Positions 39,725-48,206 of a DNA stretch of 64,000 bases are shown one piece after another. Both the position numbers and the translations under genes were made by a program. How positions within the stretch are numbered: the first letter of the stretch is position 1; the number at the start of each line of letters is the position of its first letter. Source of the stretch: Flavobacterium antarcticum DSM 19726 (GTDB lineage Bacteria > Bacteroidota > Bacteroidia > Flavobacteriales > Flavobacteriaceae); assembly GCF_000419685.1 (NCBI RefSeq), contig NZ_ATTM01000005.1, positions 124,001 to 188,000 on the forward strand. The letters are read 5' to 3'. The notes beneath the pieces were generated by a model that searched no databases, was not told the DNA's origin, and was given only the letters and a program-made list of their open reading frames with translations.

Positions 39725-41008
39725 ATGTCAAAAATAGCAACATTAGAATTAGAAGGTAAGAAATACGAGTTTCCAGTTATTGAAGGAAGTGAGCATGAAG
39801 TAGCCATTGATATTAGTAAATTAAGAGATTTAAGTGGTGCAATCACGATGGATCCAGGATATAAAAATTCAGGAGTTTGTAAAAGCGATATTACCTTTTT
39901 AGATGGTGAAGAAGGAATTTTACGTTACAGAGGATATTCAATTGAAGAATTAGCAGATAAAGGAAATTTCCTTGAAGTATCCTACTTAGTAATTTTTGGT
40001 GAATTGCCAACGGCAGACCAACTTGCTAAATTTGAAAAAGACATTCACAAACATACATTGGTCAATGAAGAAATGAAAACCATTGTAGAAGGTTTTCCAA
40101 GAACCGCTCACCCAATGGGCGTTTTATCTTGTTTGACAAGTGCATTAACCGCTTTTAATCCAAAAGTAGTCAATGTAGAAAATGAAAAAGAAATGTACGA
40201 CGCAGTTTGTAAAACAATGGGTAAATTCATGGTTTTGGCAACTTGGACGTACAGAAGAACAGCTGGTTTCCCATTAAATTATTACGACAATACAAAAGGA
40301 TACGTTGAGAATTTCTTGCATTTAATGTTTGAATTGCCAACAAGTCCGTACAAAGCGAATCCAATTGTAATTGACGCTTTAGATAAATTATTTATTCTTC
40401 ATGCAGATCACGAACAAAACTGTTCTACATCAACAGTAAGAATGGTAGGTTCTTCTCACGCTGGATTGTTTGCTTCTATTTCTGCAGGTGTTTCTGCACT
40501 TTGGGGACCACTTCACGGTGGAGCAAATCAAGCCGTTTTAGAGATGCTTGAAGCAATTCAAAAAGACGGTGGAGACGCGGATAAATATATGGCTAAAGCC
40601 AAAGACAAAGACGATCCATTCCGTTTGATGGGCTTTGGACACCGAGTGTACAAAAACTTCGATCCAAGAGCTAGAATCATCAAAAAAGCAGCGGATGAAG
40701 TGTTAAGAGAATTGGGTGTGGATGATCCAATTTTGCAAATCGCTAAACGACTGGAAGAAGCAGCTTTAGTAGACGATTACTTCGTGTCAAGAAAATTATA
40801 TCCAAACGTAGATTTCTATTCTGGAATTATTTACAGAGCCTTAGGAATTCCTACAGATATGTTTACGGTATTGTTCGCGATCGGACGTTTACCAGGATGG
40901 ATTGCACAATGGAAAGAAATGCGTGTTAACAAAGAACCAATTGGAAGACCACGTCAAGTGTACACAGGTTATCCATTACGGTCTTTCGTAGACATGGACA
41001 AAAGATAA
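39725..41008 (+). CDS. gltA: citrate synthase (type II)
   Basis: 427 residues, the size of hexameric NADH-sensitive Gram-negative enzymes. Catalytic residues: His264 in GPLHGGAN, His306 in GFGHRVYK and Asp363 in NVDFYSG. An N-terminal domain (about 1-60) characteristic of this type is present. It condenses acetyl-CoA and oxaloacetate at the entry of the TCA cycle. Monocistronic, with own -7 element and terminator. Confidence 0.98.
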   Translation: MSKIATLELEGKKYEFPVIEGSEHEVAIDISKLRDLSGAITMDPGYKNSGVCKSDITFLDGEEGILRYRGYSIEELADKGNFLEVSYLVIFGELPTADQLAKFEKDIHKHTLVNEEMKTIVEGFPRTAHPMGVLSCLTSALTAFNPKVVNVENEKEMYDAVCKTMGKFMVLATWTYRRTAGFPLNYYDNTKGYVENFLHLMFELPTSPYKANPIVIDALDKLFILHADHEQNCSTSTVRMVGSSHAGLFASISAGVSALWGPLHGGANQAVLEMLEAIQKDGGDADKYMAKAKDKDDPFRLMGFGHRVYKNFDPRARIIKKAADEVLRELGVDDPILQIAKRLEEAALVDDYFVSRKLYPNVDFYSGIIYRALGIPTDMFTVLFAIGRLPGWIAQWKEMRVNKEPIGRPRQVYTGYPLRSFVDMDKR

Positions 41009-41028
41009 TACTTACTTTTTTTATAAAG

Positions 41029-41058
41029 AAAGCCTTTCGAAAGAGAGGCTTTTTTTTT
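41029..41058 (+). terminator. gltA terminator
   Basis: A 10-bp stem AAAGCCTTTC / GAGAGGCTTT with one G-T pair and a GAAA tetraloop, then nine T residues in all, 20 bases after the stop. Confidence 0.88.
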
Positions 41059-41290
41059 GGATAAATTAGAAATGCAGATCTTTTACTGTAAAAATTTTAT
41101 TGATTAGGGTTGTGATTCGTGTATAGAATTCTAAACCATTAAAATAGTAAGAAAATTTAGATGTTATGAATCTTAATTCCTGAATGGTTCAGAAAATTGC
41201 AATTATTTTAGTGTAGTTGAATTTTGAGGATCACGTACTTTATTTAACAGTATTAAGCAAACAAAAGTAGCAAAGGTAAAGGGCTTTTTC

Positions 41291-41298
41291 TATATTTG
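41291..41298 (+). promoter_or_regulatory. -7 element of the DDAH-like gene
   Basis: TATATTTG, 23 bases before the ATG at 41322. The 313-bp gap from gltA holds the gltA terminator and this element and nothing else seen. Confidence 0.55.
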
Positions 41299-41321
41299 TC
41301 ATTCGCATAAAACAAAATGAT

Positions 41322-42236
41322 ATGTTACAATTAAATGTAAAAAATGAAACCTCGAGATTAAAAGCAGTTGTACTGGGAAGTGCTGTTAATAACGGACCAA
41401 CGCCAACTGCCGATGAAGCGTACGATCCAAAGTCGCTTGAACACGTTTTAGCGGGAACGTATCCGATTGAAGCAGATATGGTCGCTGAAATGGAAGCGTT
41501 TAATCAAGTTTTTCAAAAATACGATGTGAAAGTATACCGACCAGAAATGATCGAGGAGTACAACCAGATTTTTACCCGAGACATCGGATTTGTGATTGAT
41601 GATGTGTTTATAAAAGCAAATATTCTGCCGGAACGCGACCGCGAATTGGATGCAATCAATTATGTAATTGATCAAATAGATCCTGCAAAAGTCGTTCGCC
41701 CGCCTGAAGAAGTGCATATTGAAGGTGGTGATGTCATGTTGTGGAACGACTACATTTTCATCGGAACCTACAAAGGAAGCGATTATAAACATTACAAAAC
41801 GGCTCGAACGAATAAAGAAGGAGTGGAGTTCATTAAGAATTTGTTTCCAAACAAAATTGTAAAAGAATTCGACCTTGTGAAATCTAAAATAGAAGCCAGA
41901 GACAATGCATTACACCTTGATTGCTGCTTTCAGCCCGTTGGAAAAGACAAAGGAATCATTTACAAAAGCGGATTTCGTGAAGAAGCAGATTACATGTATT
42001 TAGTCCAATTATTTGGTAAAGAAAATCTATTTCACATCTCCCGCGATGAAATGTACCACATGAATTCTAATGTATTTTCAATCGCAGAAGACGTCGTGGT
42101 TTCCGAGAAAAACTTCACACGTTTAAACAATTGGCTACGAGAAAACGGATTTACCGTAGAAGAAATCCCGTATGCTGAGATTTCAAAACAGGAGGGATTG
42201 TTACGTTGTTCAACATTACCGCTAATTAGAGAATAG
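41322..42236 (+). CDS. dimethylarginine dimethylaminohydrolase-like amidinotransferase-superfamily enzyme
   Basis: 304 residues, a pentein fold. Likely catalytic His198 in ALHLDCCF and Cys296 in LLRCSTLPL, with HIEGGDVMLW as the usual substrate-guanidine segment (about 131-140). Members hydrolyse methylated arginines, arginine or related guanidines, or transfer amidino groups. It stands close to a second pentein enzyme, CtlX, with a four-helix-bundle gene in between. The substrate is not settled by the sequence. Confidence 0.82.
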   Translation: MLQLNVKNETSRLKAVVLGSAVNNGPTPTADEAYDPKSLEHVLAGTYPIEADMVAEMEAFNQVFQKYDVKVYRPEMIEEYNQIFTRDIGFVIDDVFIKANILPERDRELDAINYVIDQIDPAKVVRPPEEVHIEGGDVMLWNDYIFIGTYKGSDYKHYKTARTNKEGVEFIKNLFPNKIVKEFDLVKSKIEARDNALHLDCCFQPVGKDKGIIYKSGFREEADYMYLVQLFGKENLFHISRDEMYHMNSNVFSIAEDVVVSEKNFTRLNNWLRENGFTVEEIPYAEISKQEGLLRCSTLPLIRE

Positions 42237-42241
42237 AGGAA

Positions 42242-42262
42242 GTTCTAGGTTCTAGGTTTTGT
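42242..42262 (+). repeat. heptanucleotide array A (GTTCTAG)
   Basis: GTTCTAG, GTTCTAG, GTTTTGT in phase, starting five bases after the stop of the DDAH-like gene. The orientation is opposite to the array at 42751, so the pair flanks the four-helix-bundle gene. Confidence 0.55.
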
Positions 42263-42366
42263 ATTAAGTTTGTGGAAACAGGAATGTTTTATAACGATGC
42301 GTAATTTTAATACAGTCGCAAACTTAATATTTGTAGCAAGATTGTAAATTTCAATTTTAAAGAAAT

Positions 42367-42735
42367 ATGAAAAGTTACAAAGATTTAGACGTTTATAATT
42401 TAGGCTTAGAATTATTCTATTTATCACACGCTTGTACTTTAAAATTACCAAAGTATGAAATGTATGAACTTGGAAGTCAGCTCAGAAGGTCAGCGGATTC
42501 TGTAACAACTAATATTGTGGAAGGCTATGGAAGAAAAAGGTACAAAGCTGATTTTATTAAATTTCTTACGTATTCTTGGGCAAGCTGCCTAGAGTCGGTT
42601 TTTCACATCGAAAAAATAGCACAACTGTATCCCGAAGTTATCGAAGATCCGAATGTATTAATAAGTCGTTACAACGAATTAAGCGCAAAAATTTTTAACT
42701 TTATAAAATATGTAGAAGAAAATTGGAAAACGTAA
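42367..42735 (+). CDS. four-helix-bundle protein (23S rRNA intervening-sequence type)
   Basis: 122 residues, all helical. MKSYKDLDVYNLGLELFYLS, LGSQLRRSADSVTTNIVEGY (near 39-58) and the helical C-terminus match the S23/IVP family (TIGR02436 type). Relatives are encoded in intervening sequences of 23S rRNA or scattered as solitary genes in Bacteroidota, and the DGR accessory protein Avd shares the fold. Function is unproven; nucleic-acid binding is suspected. It sits between two pentein-enzyme genes, framed by inverted heptanucleotide arrays, and may be a mobile insertion there. Confidence 0.88.
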   Translation: MKSYKDLDVYNLGLELFYLSHACTLKLPKYEMYELGSQLRRSADSVTTNIVEGYGRKRYKADFIKFLTYSWASCLESVFHIEKIAQLYPEVIEDPNVLISRYNELSAKIFNFIKYVEENWKT

Positions 42736-42750
42736 CTTCCAATTTTTTAA

Positions 42751-42785
42751 CCTACAACCTATAACTTACAACATACAACAAAAAA
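42751..42785 (+). repeat. heptanucleotide array B (CCTACAA)
   Basis: CCTACAA, CCTATAA, CTTACAA, CATACAA, CAAAAAA, five units in strict phase, ending two bases before the ctlX ATG. It takes the place where a ribosome-binding site would be. Confidence 0.65.
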
Positions 42786-42787
42786 TC

Positions 42788-43729
42788 ATGAGACAAACAA
42801 CAAACTCCATACTAATGATTCGTCCGGTAGCATTCCGAATGAACGAACAAACAGCAGTAAATAATTATTACCAAAAAGTACTGGACGGACTTTTGCCAGC
42901 AACTGTAAATGCGAAAGCACAAGAAGAATTCGACACGTTTGTTGAAAAATTACGAAGCGTCGGAGTTGATGTAACGGTGGTCAATGATACTTTAGATCCC
43001 GACACGCCGGATTCTATTTTTCCGAACAACTGGATTTCTTTTCACCAAAATGCAGAAGTAGTTTTGTACCCCATGTTTGCTGAAAACCGTCGGGTAGAAC
43101 GTCGGGAGGATATTTTAGAAATTCTAGAAGAAAAGGGTTTTAAAATCGACTCAATTAACGATTATACAGAAGCGGAAGAAGACGGATTTTTCTTAGAAGG
43201 AACAGGAAGTTTACTTTTAGACCGTAAGAATCAGAAAGCGTATTGTGCGTTGTCGCCAAGAGCGGATGAAGAATTATTCATTGAATTCTGTGAAGATTAT
43301 GATTTGGCACCCGTTATTTTTGAAGCATTTCAAACCGTAAATGGCGAACGTAAATTGATTTACCACACCAATGTGATCATGTGCTTGGGCGAAACTTTTG
43401 CAGTAATTTGTGCAGATTGCATCGACGATAAGAAAGAACGCAAAATGGTTTTGGACAACCTCAAAGAAGACGGTAAAGAAGTAATTTTAATTACCGAAGA
43501 TCAGGTGAATAATTTTGCCGGAAACATGCTTGAGGTCAAAGGTGCAGATGACAAACGTTATTTGGTAATGAGTACGTCGGCACATCAAAGTTTGACGCCA
43601 AAGCAAATCAAGCAGTTAGAAAAACACGCTGAGATACTAAGTTCAAGTTTAGATACAATCGAAGCTTGTGGCGGTGGAAGTGCACGATGCATGATGGCAG
43701 AGATCTTTTTGCCAAAGAAAGAAGACTAA
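42788..43729 (+). CDS. ctlX: citrulline utilisation hydrolase CtlX-like
   Basis: 313 residues, a pentein fold. FPNNWISFHQNAEVVLYPM (about 76-95), EGTGSLLLDR (about 138-147), His193 in YHTNVIMCLG and Cys301 in GGGSARCMM form the likely substrate and catalytic set. CtlX-type enzymes are linked to citrulline degradation. It is the second pentein enzyme of this locus, so the pair may act in guanidine or ureido amino-acid catabolism. The gene name rests on recognition of the family text, not on a search. Confidence 0.8.
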   Translation: MRQTTNSILMIRPVAFRMNEQTAVNNYYQKVLDGLLPATVNAKAQEEFDTFVEKLRSVGVDVTVVNDTLDPDTPDSIFPNNWISFHQNAEVVLYPMFAENRRVERREDILEILEEKGFKIDSINDYTEAEEDGFFLEGTGSLLLDRKNQKAYCALSPRADEELFIEFCEDYDLAPVIFEAFQTVNGERKLIYHTNVIMCLGETFAVICADCIDDKKERKMVLDNLKEDGKEVILITEDQVNNFAGNMLEVKGADDKRYLVMSTSAHQSLTPKQIKQLEKHAEILSSSLDTIEACGGGSARCMMAEIFLPKKED

Positions 43730-43777
43730 ATTCCAACACTAGATTGCTCACATTCTAAAGGAAATTCAAAATCATAA

Positions 43778-43817
43778 AAACCCAAATTCCAATAATAGCA
43801 TGTTGGGATTTGGGTTT
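43778..43817. terminator. bidirectional terminator between ctlX and the SDR gene
   Basis: A 15-bp stem AAACCCAAATTCCAA / TTGGGATTTGGGTTT with one G-T pair and a 10-base loop. T-rich sequence follows on the minus strand, so it can serve both convergent genes. Confidence 0.7.
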
Positions 43818-43825
43818 CTCTTTGA

Positions 43826-43916
43826 TCTATACTCTACAATCTATAATCTTTACTCTATACTCTTTTTTCTATTTTCTATAATCTATCCTCTTCATTCTAT
43901 GCTCTTCATTCTAAAA
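43826..43916. repeat. heptanucleotide array C: 13 consecutive TCTNNNN units
   Basis: TCTATAC, TCTACAA, TCTATAA, TCTTTAC, TCTATAC, TCTTTTT, TCTATTT, TCTATAA, TCTATCC, TCTTCAT, TCTATGC, TCTTCAT, TCTAAAA: every unit starts with TCT and the phase never slips over 91 bases. It begins 9 bases after the bidirectional terminator and ends 19 bases before the 3' end of the minus-strand SDR gene. Confidence 0.85.
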
Positions 43917-43935
43917 GTCTTTCTAACCTCTTTCC

Positions 43936-45369
43936 CTACTTCTTCGGATTGCCAATATTTTTAATCATTCCAGCGAATAAAAAATAGTGAAAAGGCAACA
44001 TGGCATACCAATACAACCTTCCAAAAATTCCTTTTGGGCGGAAAGTAGCAATTTGATGCAACACATTATCGTCGTCAATGCGGAATTCCAGCCACGCTTC
44101 GCCAGGCAATCGCATTTCAGCAAAAAGCAGTAACCGTCGCTCTTTTGGATCAGCCAAAAGGACACGCCAAAAATCCAAAGCATCGCCGTTATCCAAATGG
44201 GTAGGATGTGTTCTTCCGCGTCGCAAGCCAACACCGCCAAACATTTTGTCCATTAAGCCACGGGTTTTCCAAAGCCAGTTTCCGTAGTACCATCCACTTT
44301 CGCCACCAATAGCGAAAATACGTGCCAAGGTTCCTTCAGGATCAGTAACTTTAAGCGACTTCTCGTCTTTGACACAACCGTACTTCGGAATTTCAATGTA
44401 CGACTTTAAATCATCGCCAAACCGACTGCTTGAAATGCTGTCTTTCCAAGATGAAATAACTAAATTTTGTTCTATTTTTTTAAAAGCAAGGTTGATGGAT
44501 TCTACATAACTAATTGGCGTCAAGCCCAAAATTTCTTTTTGCAAACGCTGGTCTTTGCAAACCACTTCCATACTCATGGAGTCTACTAAATTGACGGCCA
44601 ACTTATAAGAAGTAGACGTAACGAAGTACAACCAATAGGAGGAAAGCTTGGGCGACATAATGGGCAACGTATAAATAGACAATTTGATCTTTCGCACTTC
44701 CGCATATTTGAGCAGCATTTCCTTATACGTCATCACATCAGAACCACCAATGTCAAACGACTGTTTGTAGCATTCTTCTCGTCCAATAACGCCCAAAAGA
44801 CATTTCATAACATCTCGAATAGCAATAGGTTGCGACTTAGTTAGCACCCATTTTGGTGTGACCATAACCGGCAATTTCTCACACAAATCCCGAATGATTT
44901 CAAAAGACGAACTTCCTGATCCTACAATAATAGCAGCTCGAAGTGCGGTCAATGCAAACGGGCCTTCGTATAAAATCTGCTCCACATCACTTCGCGATTG
45001 CAAGTGTTTAGAAAGTTTATCTTCATTGACAATTCCCGTCAGATAAACAACTTGCTTTACGCCAATAGTTTTCATGTAGGTATTGAAATTCTTAGCCGCT
45101 TTCGCCTCCATAACATCAAAGTCCTCCGTCGAGGCACTCATGGAATGAATTAAATAATAAGCGGTATCAAAGTCGGAAGGAAGATTTTCAAGCGCTACTT
45201 CATCAAGGAAATCGACTTCCCAAATTTTGACTTTAGCCAAAGTAGTTTCGTCAAGACCCAAACGGTTTTTATTTCGAACGCAACATGTCACTTCATGCCC
45301 TTCTTGGAGTAATTCAGGAAGCAGACGCTTGCCCACATAACCATTGGCACCCGTTAATAATATTTTCAT
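43936..45369 (-). CDS. YbjT-like SDR/NAD(P)-binding protein with DUF2867 domain
   Basis: 477 residues. An N-terminal atypical SDR domain with the dinucleotide motif TGANGYVG (6-13) is followed by a central linker and a C-terminal DUF2867 region (about 320-470; GWYYGNWLWKTRGLMDKMFGG). Length and layout match E. coli YbjT. It lies 9 bases downstream of the marC-like gene on the same strand, so the two form an operon. Substrate unknown. Confidence 0.85.
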   Translation of the reverse strand: MKILLTGANGYVGKRLLPELLQEGHEVTCCVRNKNRLGLDETTLAKVKIWEVDFLDEVALENLPSDFDTAYYLIHSMSASTEDFDVMEAKAAKNFNTYMKTIGVKQVVYLTGIVNEDKLSKHLQSRSDVEQILYEGPFALTALRAAIIVGSGSSSFEIIRDLCEKLPVMVTPKWVLTKSQPIAIRDVMKCLLGVIGREECYKQSFDIGGSDVMTYKEMLLKYAEVRKIKLSIYTLPIMSPKLSSYWLYFVTSTSYKLAVNLVDSMSMEVVCKDQRLQKEILGLTPISYVESINLAFKKIEQNLVISSWKDSISSSRFGDDLKSYIEIPKYGCVKDEKSLKVTDPEGTLARIFAIGGESGWYYGNWLWKTRGLMDKMFGGVGLRRGRTHPTHLDNGDALDFWRVLLADPKERRLLLFAEMRLPGEAWLEFRIDDDNVLHQIATFRPKGIFGRLYWYAMLPFHYFLFAGMIKNIGNPKK

Positions 45370-45378
45370 AAGCTTTAT

Positions 45379-46020
45379 TTAAAGGACTTGTTGCATAAAA
45401 TTAGTTTGTACGATACTCACAACCGCACTGACGATGTATTGAATTCCAATCGCAATTACGATAAAACCCACAATTCTTGAAATGGCAACAATCCCGGATG
45501 AACCTAAAATTTTAGCCAAATAATGCGCACTTTTCAATATCAAAAAAATACTCAGTGCGACCGTTAAAATAGCCAAACTTCCAATGATAATTTCATGCGT
45601 TTGTTGGTGGTCTTGGTAAAAAGCAATCAATAAAGAAATCGATCCCGGTCCAGCCAACATCGGAATAGCAAGTGGCGTTAACGCAATATCATTTCTTTTT
45701 TGAACTTCACTGGTCACTTTTTTATTGATGCCTCGCTTCTTACTAAATTGGCCGGAAAGCAATGAAAAACCAGAACTTACGATGATTAATCCACCGCCTA
45801 TTCGCAATGCATCAATACTAATTCCAAAAAAATCAAGGACATATTGGCCCACAAAGAACGAGATGATTAAAATCAAAAATACGTTGATCGCCGTCCAAAG
45901 CGATATACGAGAACGTTCCTTTTTATCGTCGTCTTGGGTAAGTCCTACGAAAATAGGAACGGTACCAATGGGGTTGATAACTGAAAAAAGTGCGGCGAAA
46001 ATGTAGATAAATAATTCCAT
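45379..46020 (-). CDS. MarC-family membrane protein
   Basis: 213 residues with six predicted membrane helices. NPIGTVPIFVGLTQDD at the start of the first loop and PLAIPMLAGPGSISLLI in the middle are the MarC/UPF0056 signatures. Despite its name, MarC has no proven role in multiple antibiotic resistance; transport is suspected. A -7 element lies just upstream. Confidence 0.9.
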   Translation of the reverse strand: MELFIYIFAALFSVINPIGTVPIFVGLTQDDDKKERSRISLWTAINVFLILIISFFVGQYVLDFFGISIDALRIGGGLIIVSSGFSLLSGQFSKKRGINKKVTSEVQKRNDIALTPLAIPMLAGPGSISLLIAFYQDHQQTHEIIIGSLAILTVALSIFLILKSAHYLAKILGSSGIVAISRIVGFIVIAIGIQYIVSAVVSIVQTNFMQQVL

Positions 46021-46030
46021 TGTTTTAGGG

Positions 46031-46038
46031 CAAAAATA
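46031..46038 (-). promoter_or_regulatory. -7 element of the marC-SDR operon
   Basis: TATTTTTG on the minus strand, 10 bases before the MarC ATG, so a very short leader. Confidence 0.45.
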
Positions 46039-46273
46039 GTTTGAGCAGGAGCGATAAAGGTAAAGTTAGCGATAATAAATTGTTTTTTTTGCCACTCATT
46101 TGAAATTGTAGAGAAATTTAGCTTTTGTTGGACAAGCGTTGCAACTATTTACGTTGGTAAAAAAATCCCAAATCAAGTCTTAAATTACAAGCTAAACTGT
46201 ATTTTTACACCGAATTAGTTATTTCACTTTTGTTTCAAGTGGTATAATTAGGCTAACTATTAAAAAAGAGACT

Positions 46274-46639
46274 ATGAAAAATAAAAAAACCTTAGTAATG
46301 GGTGCTTCCGAAAATCCAGAACGCTATTCAAATAGGGCAATTTTAAAATTGCTTTCAAAAGACCAATCGGTTGTCGCACTTGGTCAGCGAGTGGGCGAAG
46401 TATCAGGTATAAAAATCCAGGCAAAGCAAGTGCCGTTTACCAACATTCACACGGTTACTTTATACTTGAATCCATCGCGTCAAAAGGAGTATTACAACTA
46501 CATCATCGGTTTGCAACCCAAACGCGTTATTTTCAACCCCGGAACGGAGAATCCCGAGTTTTATCAGTTGTTGAAATCAAATAACATCGAAGTAGAAGTA
46601 GCTTGTACATTAGTCTTGTTAGGTACAAATCAGTACTAG
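46274..46639 (+). CDS. CoA-binding domain protein
   Basis: 121 residues, a single Rossmann CoA_binding_2 domain (MGASENPERYSNRAILKLL, IFNPGTENPEFYQLL, CTLVLLGTNQY). These short proteins bind CoA or a nucleotide; their role is undefined. It stands alone between minus-strand genes and ends at a strong bidirectional terminator. Confidence 0.85.
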   Translation: MKNKKTLVMGASENPERYSNRAILKLLSKDQSVVALGQRVGEVSGIKIQAKQVPFTNIHTVTLYLNPSRQKEYYNYIIGLQPKRVIFNPGTENPEFYQLLKSNNIEVEVACTLVLLGTNQY

Positions 46640-46676
46640 TATTTGCGTAGCAAGTCCTAAGGCCGTTAGTTAACAT

Positions 46677-46720
46677 AAAAAACGGGATTCATTTTCATCG
46701 AAAATGAATCCCGTTTTTTT
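46677..46720. terminator. bidirectional terminator
   Basis: A 19-bp near-perfect stem (AAAAAACGGGATTCATTTT with its complement) and a short CATCG loop, flanked by A and T runs. It lies between convergent genes, the CoA-binding protein and DUF3570. Confidence 0.9.
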
Positions 46721-46777
46721 AGTATATTCTTCTCGTAGACGGACAACCGACGACAGTCAGCCCACAACCTTTTTCGC

Positions 46778-47959
46778 TTATTTATATTTCAAATTCAAAC
46801 TAATTATATTCGAATTCAAATCCGTACTCCGACTGTAATGACCGTATCTGAGTTCTAACGTGTTGAGGTTTTTGACCCCAAAAACACCATGTAACGGCGT
46901 CCACTTCACACCCGCTCCAAAGAAGTTACTGCTGAATGTAGAAAGATCATAGTTACTTGTGTAAAATTCGGAAGCTTCCGTATGGGCTTCGTAACCTTTA
47001 AAGTACTTGGTTCCCTGCTGGTTGTAATACCGATAAAACGGACTTACAGATAGAAAAGGAGACAGTTTAACCGGTACTTCAAAATCCAATGTATGTGCGG
47101 TAAGGTTCCAGTTGTCGGTATAATAACGGTAATACGCTCGTAAAATAATGTTGTCGCCCAGGAAATAACTACCACGAACCGATACCGGAATTTTAAAACG
47201 ACTGTTGGGTAAATTTTCTTGATGAACTGATCCATCTGTAAAATAAACACGGTGAAAAGGCAAACTCAAATAACCGTTTTGTTGCACCAAATCAACCATG
47301 AATTGCACTTGAAAATTTTCGGTTACAATTTGGGAATAACCTAAGGAACCCGCAAAAGTATTTCGTGCTTCCGTACCACTTGGTGCATTCGCATCACGCA
47401 ATTCTATGGGAAGGATCATTTTTACTTGATCCAAATAGGTTTGAAATTTAGCCGTAAACTCTCCGTTTTTATTTTTGGTTTGCTTTGAAAAGCCAACGGT
47501 TCCCCCAAACGATTGATAATCGTATTCGAAAGAAGTAGACAAACCAAAAGAAAACGATTGCCCTTTTTCTTCATTTTCTCGTGCATAAGTAACCGACGGA
47601 TAAACGCGATTATCAGCAGAAGAGGCAGACGAATTTGCTTGCAAGTCAATCATGTCAGAGGAAGCGGAACTGTAATGGTCAATGCCAACCTCTAAATCCC
47701 AACTGTGTTTAATGCCCGCTTTGTCAAATTTAATCAGTCGCACGTCCAACGTATTGGAAATATCAGTCAATTTCTCTGTACCAATTCCTCCCGTCACCGA
47801 CGAATTGTTACCGTCTTGTTGGTAATAACTTGAAACCAAGTTGATTTCATCTATTTTTAACTTTGTGCTTTTATACGTGGTGGAATCGGCAGGTGCGACC
47901 TGAGCGGTAAGTTGCATCAAGCCCAGTAAAGCCAATCCGGTGATGAGTATTCGTTTCAT
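46778..47959 (-). CDS. DUF3570 outer-membrane barrel protein
   Basis: 393 residues with a signal peptide (MKRILITGLALLGLMQLTAQ). It consists of amphipathic beta strands throughout, consistent with an outer-membrane barrel; ENEEKGQSFSFGLSTSFEYDYQ and GVKWTPLHGVFGVKNLNTLELRYGHYSRS-type text is typical of DUF3570. It is the last gene of a four-gene operon with a thioredoxin-like protein, ApbE and DUF4266, a grouping seen in other Gram-negative genomes. Confidence 0.88.
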   Translation of the reverse strand: MKRILITGLALLGLMQLTAQVAPADSTTYKSTKLKIDEINLVSSYYQQDGNNSSVTGGIGTEKLTDISNTLDVRLIKFDKAGIKHSWDLEVGIDHYSSASSDMIDLQANSSASSADNRVYPSVTYARENEEKGQSFSFGLSTSFEYDYQSFGGTVGFSKQTKNKNGEFTAKFQTYLDQVKMILPIELRDANAPSGTEARNTFAGSLGYSQIVTENFQVQFMVDLVQQNGYLSLPFHRVYFTDGSVHQENLPNSRFKIPVSVRGSYFLGDNIILRAYYRYYTDNWNLTAHTLDFEVPVKLSPFLSVSPFYRYYNQQGTKYFKGYEAHTEASEFYTSNYDLSTFSSNFFGAGVKWTPLHGVFGVKNLNTLELRYGHYSRSTDLNSNIISLNLKYK

Positions 47960-47975
47960 TTCCTTTTGAGTCTAA

Positions 47976-48206
47976 TTAATTACAACCGCAACCGCCGCCT
48001 GTTTTTCCGCCACTGGCTCCCGAAGCACCCTCGCGGTAGGTTTGAAAACTGTTTTCGGTCTTCTGTATTTTCCGATTGGCCAAAACCATTTCGGAATCGT
48101 TTATTTTACTTTTTTGATACGGCTTTACCGCTTCGCAAGACGTAAACGTGCCTCCAAATAAGACGAGTAAAAGACCAATGAAAGTATTTTTTGCGTTGTT
48201 TTTCAT
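47976..48206 (-). CDS. DUF4266 lipoprotein with Ser-Gly-Ala-Ser motif and Cys-rich tail
   Basis: 76 residues. Lipoprotein signal with Cys24 (GGTFTSC). The C-terminus is GASGASGGKTGGGCGCN, with Cys73 and Cys75. The SGAS motif at 62-65 resembles ApbE flavinylation sites (S/T-G-A-S/T), and an ApbE gene overlaps the start codon in ATGA (48203-48206). A plausible model is a small flavinylated or redox-active outer-membrane lipoprotein. This is inference; no FMN site has been shown here. Confidence 0.85.
   Translation of the reverse strand: MKNNAKNTFIGLLLVLFGGTFTSCEAVKPYQKSKINDSEMVLANRKIQKTENSFQTYREGASGASGGKTGGGCGCN

Noticed and set aside
43826..43916. CRISPR array
   Set aside because: The period is 7 bp with no spacers, no long repeat and no cas genes in the window.
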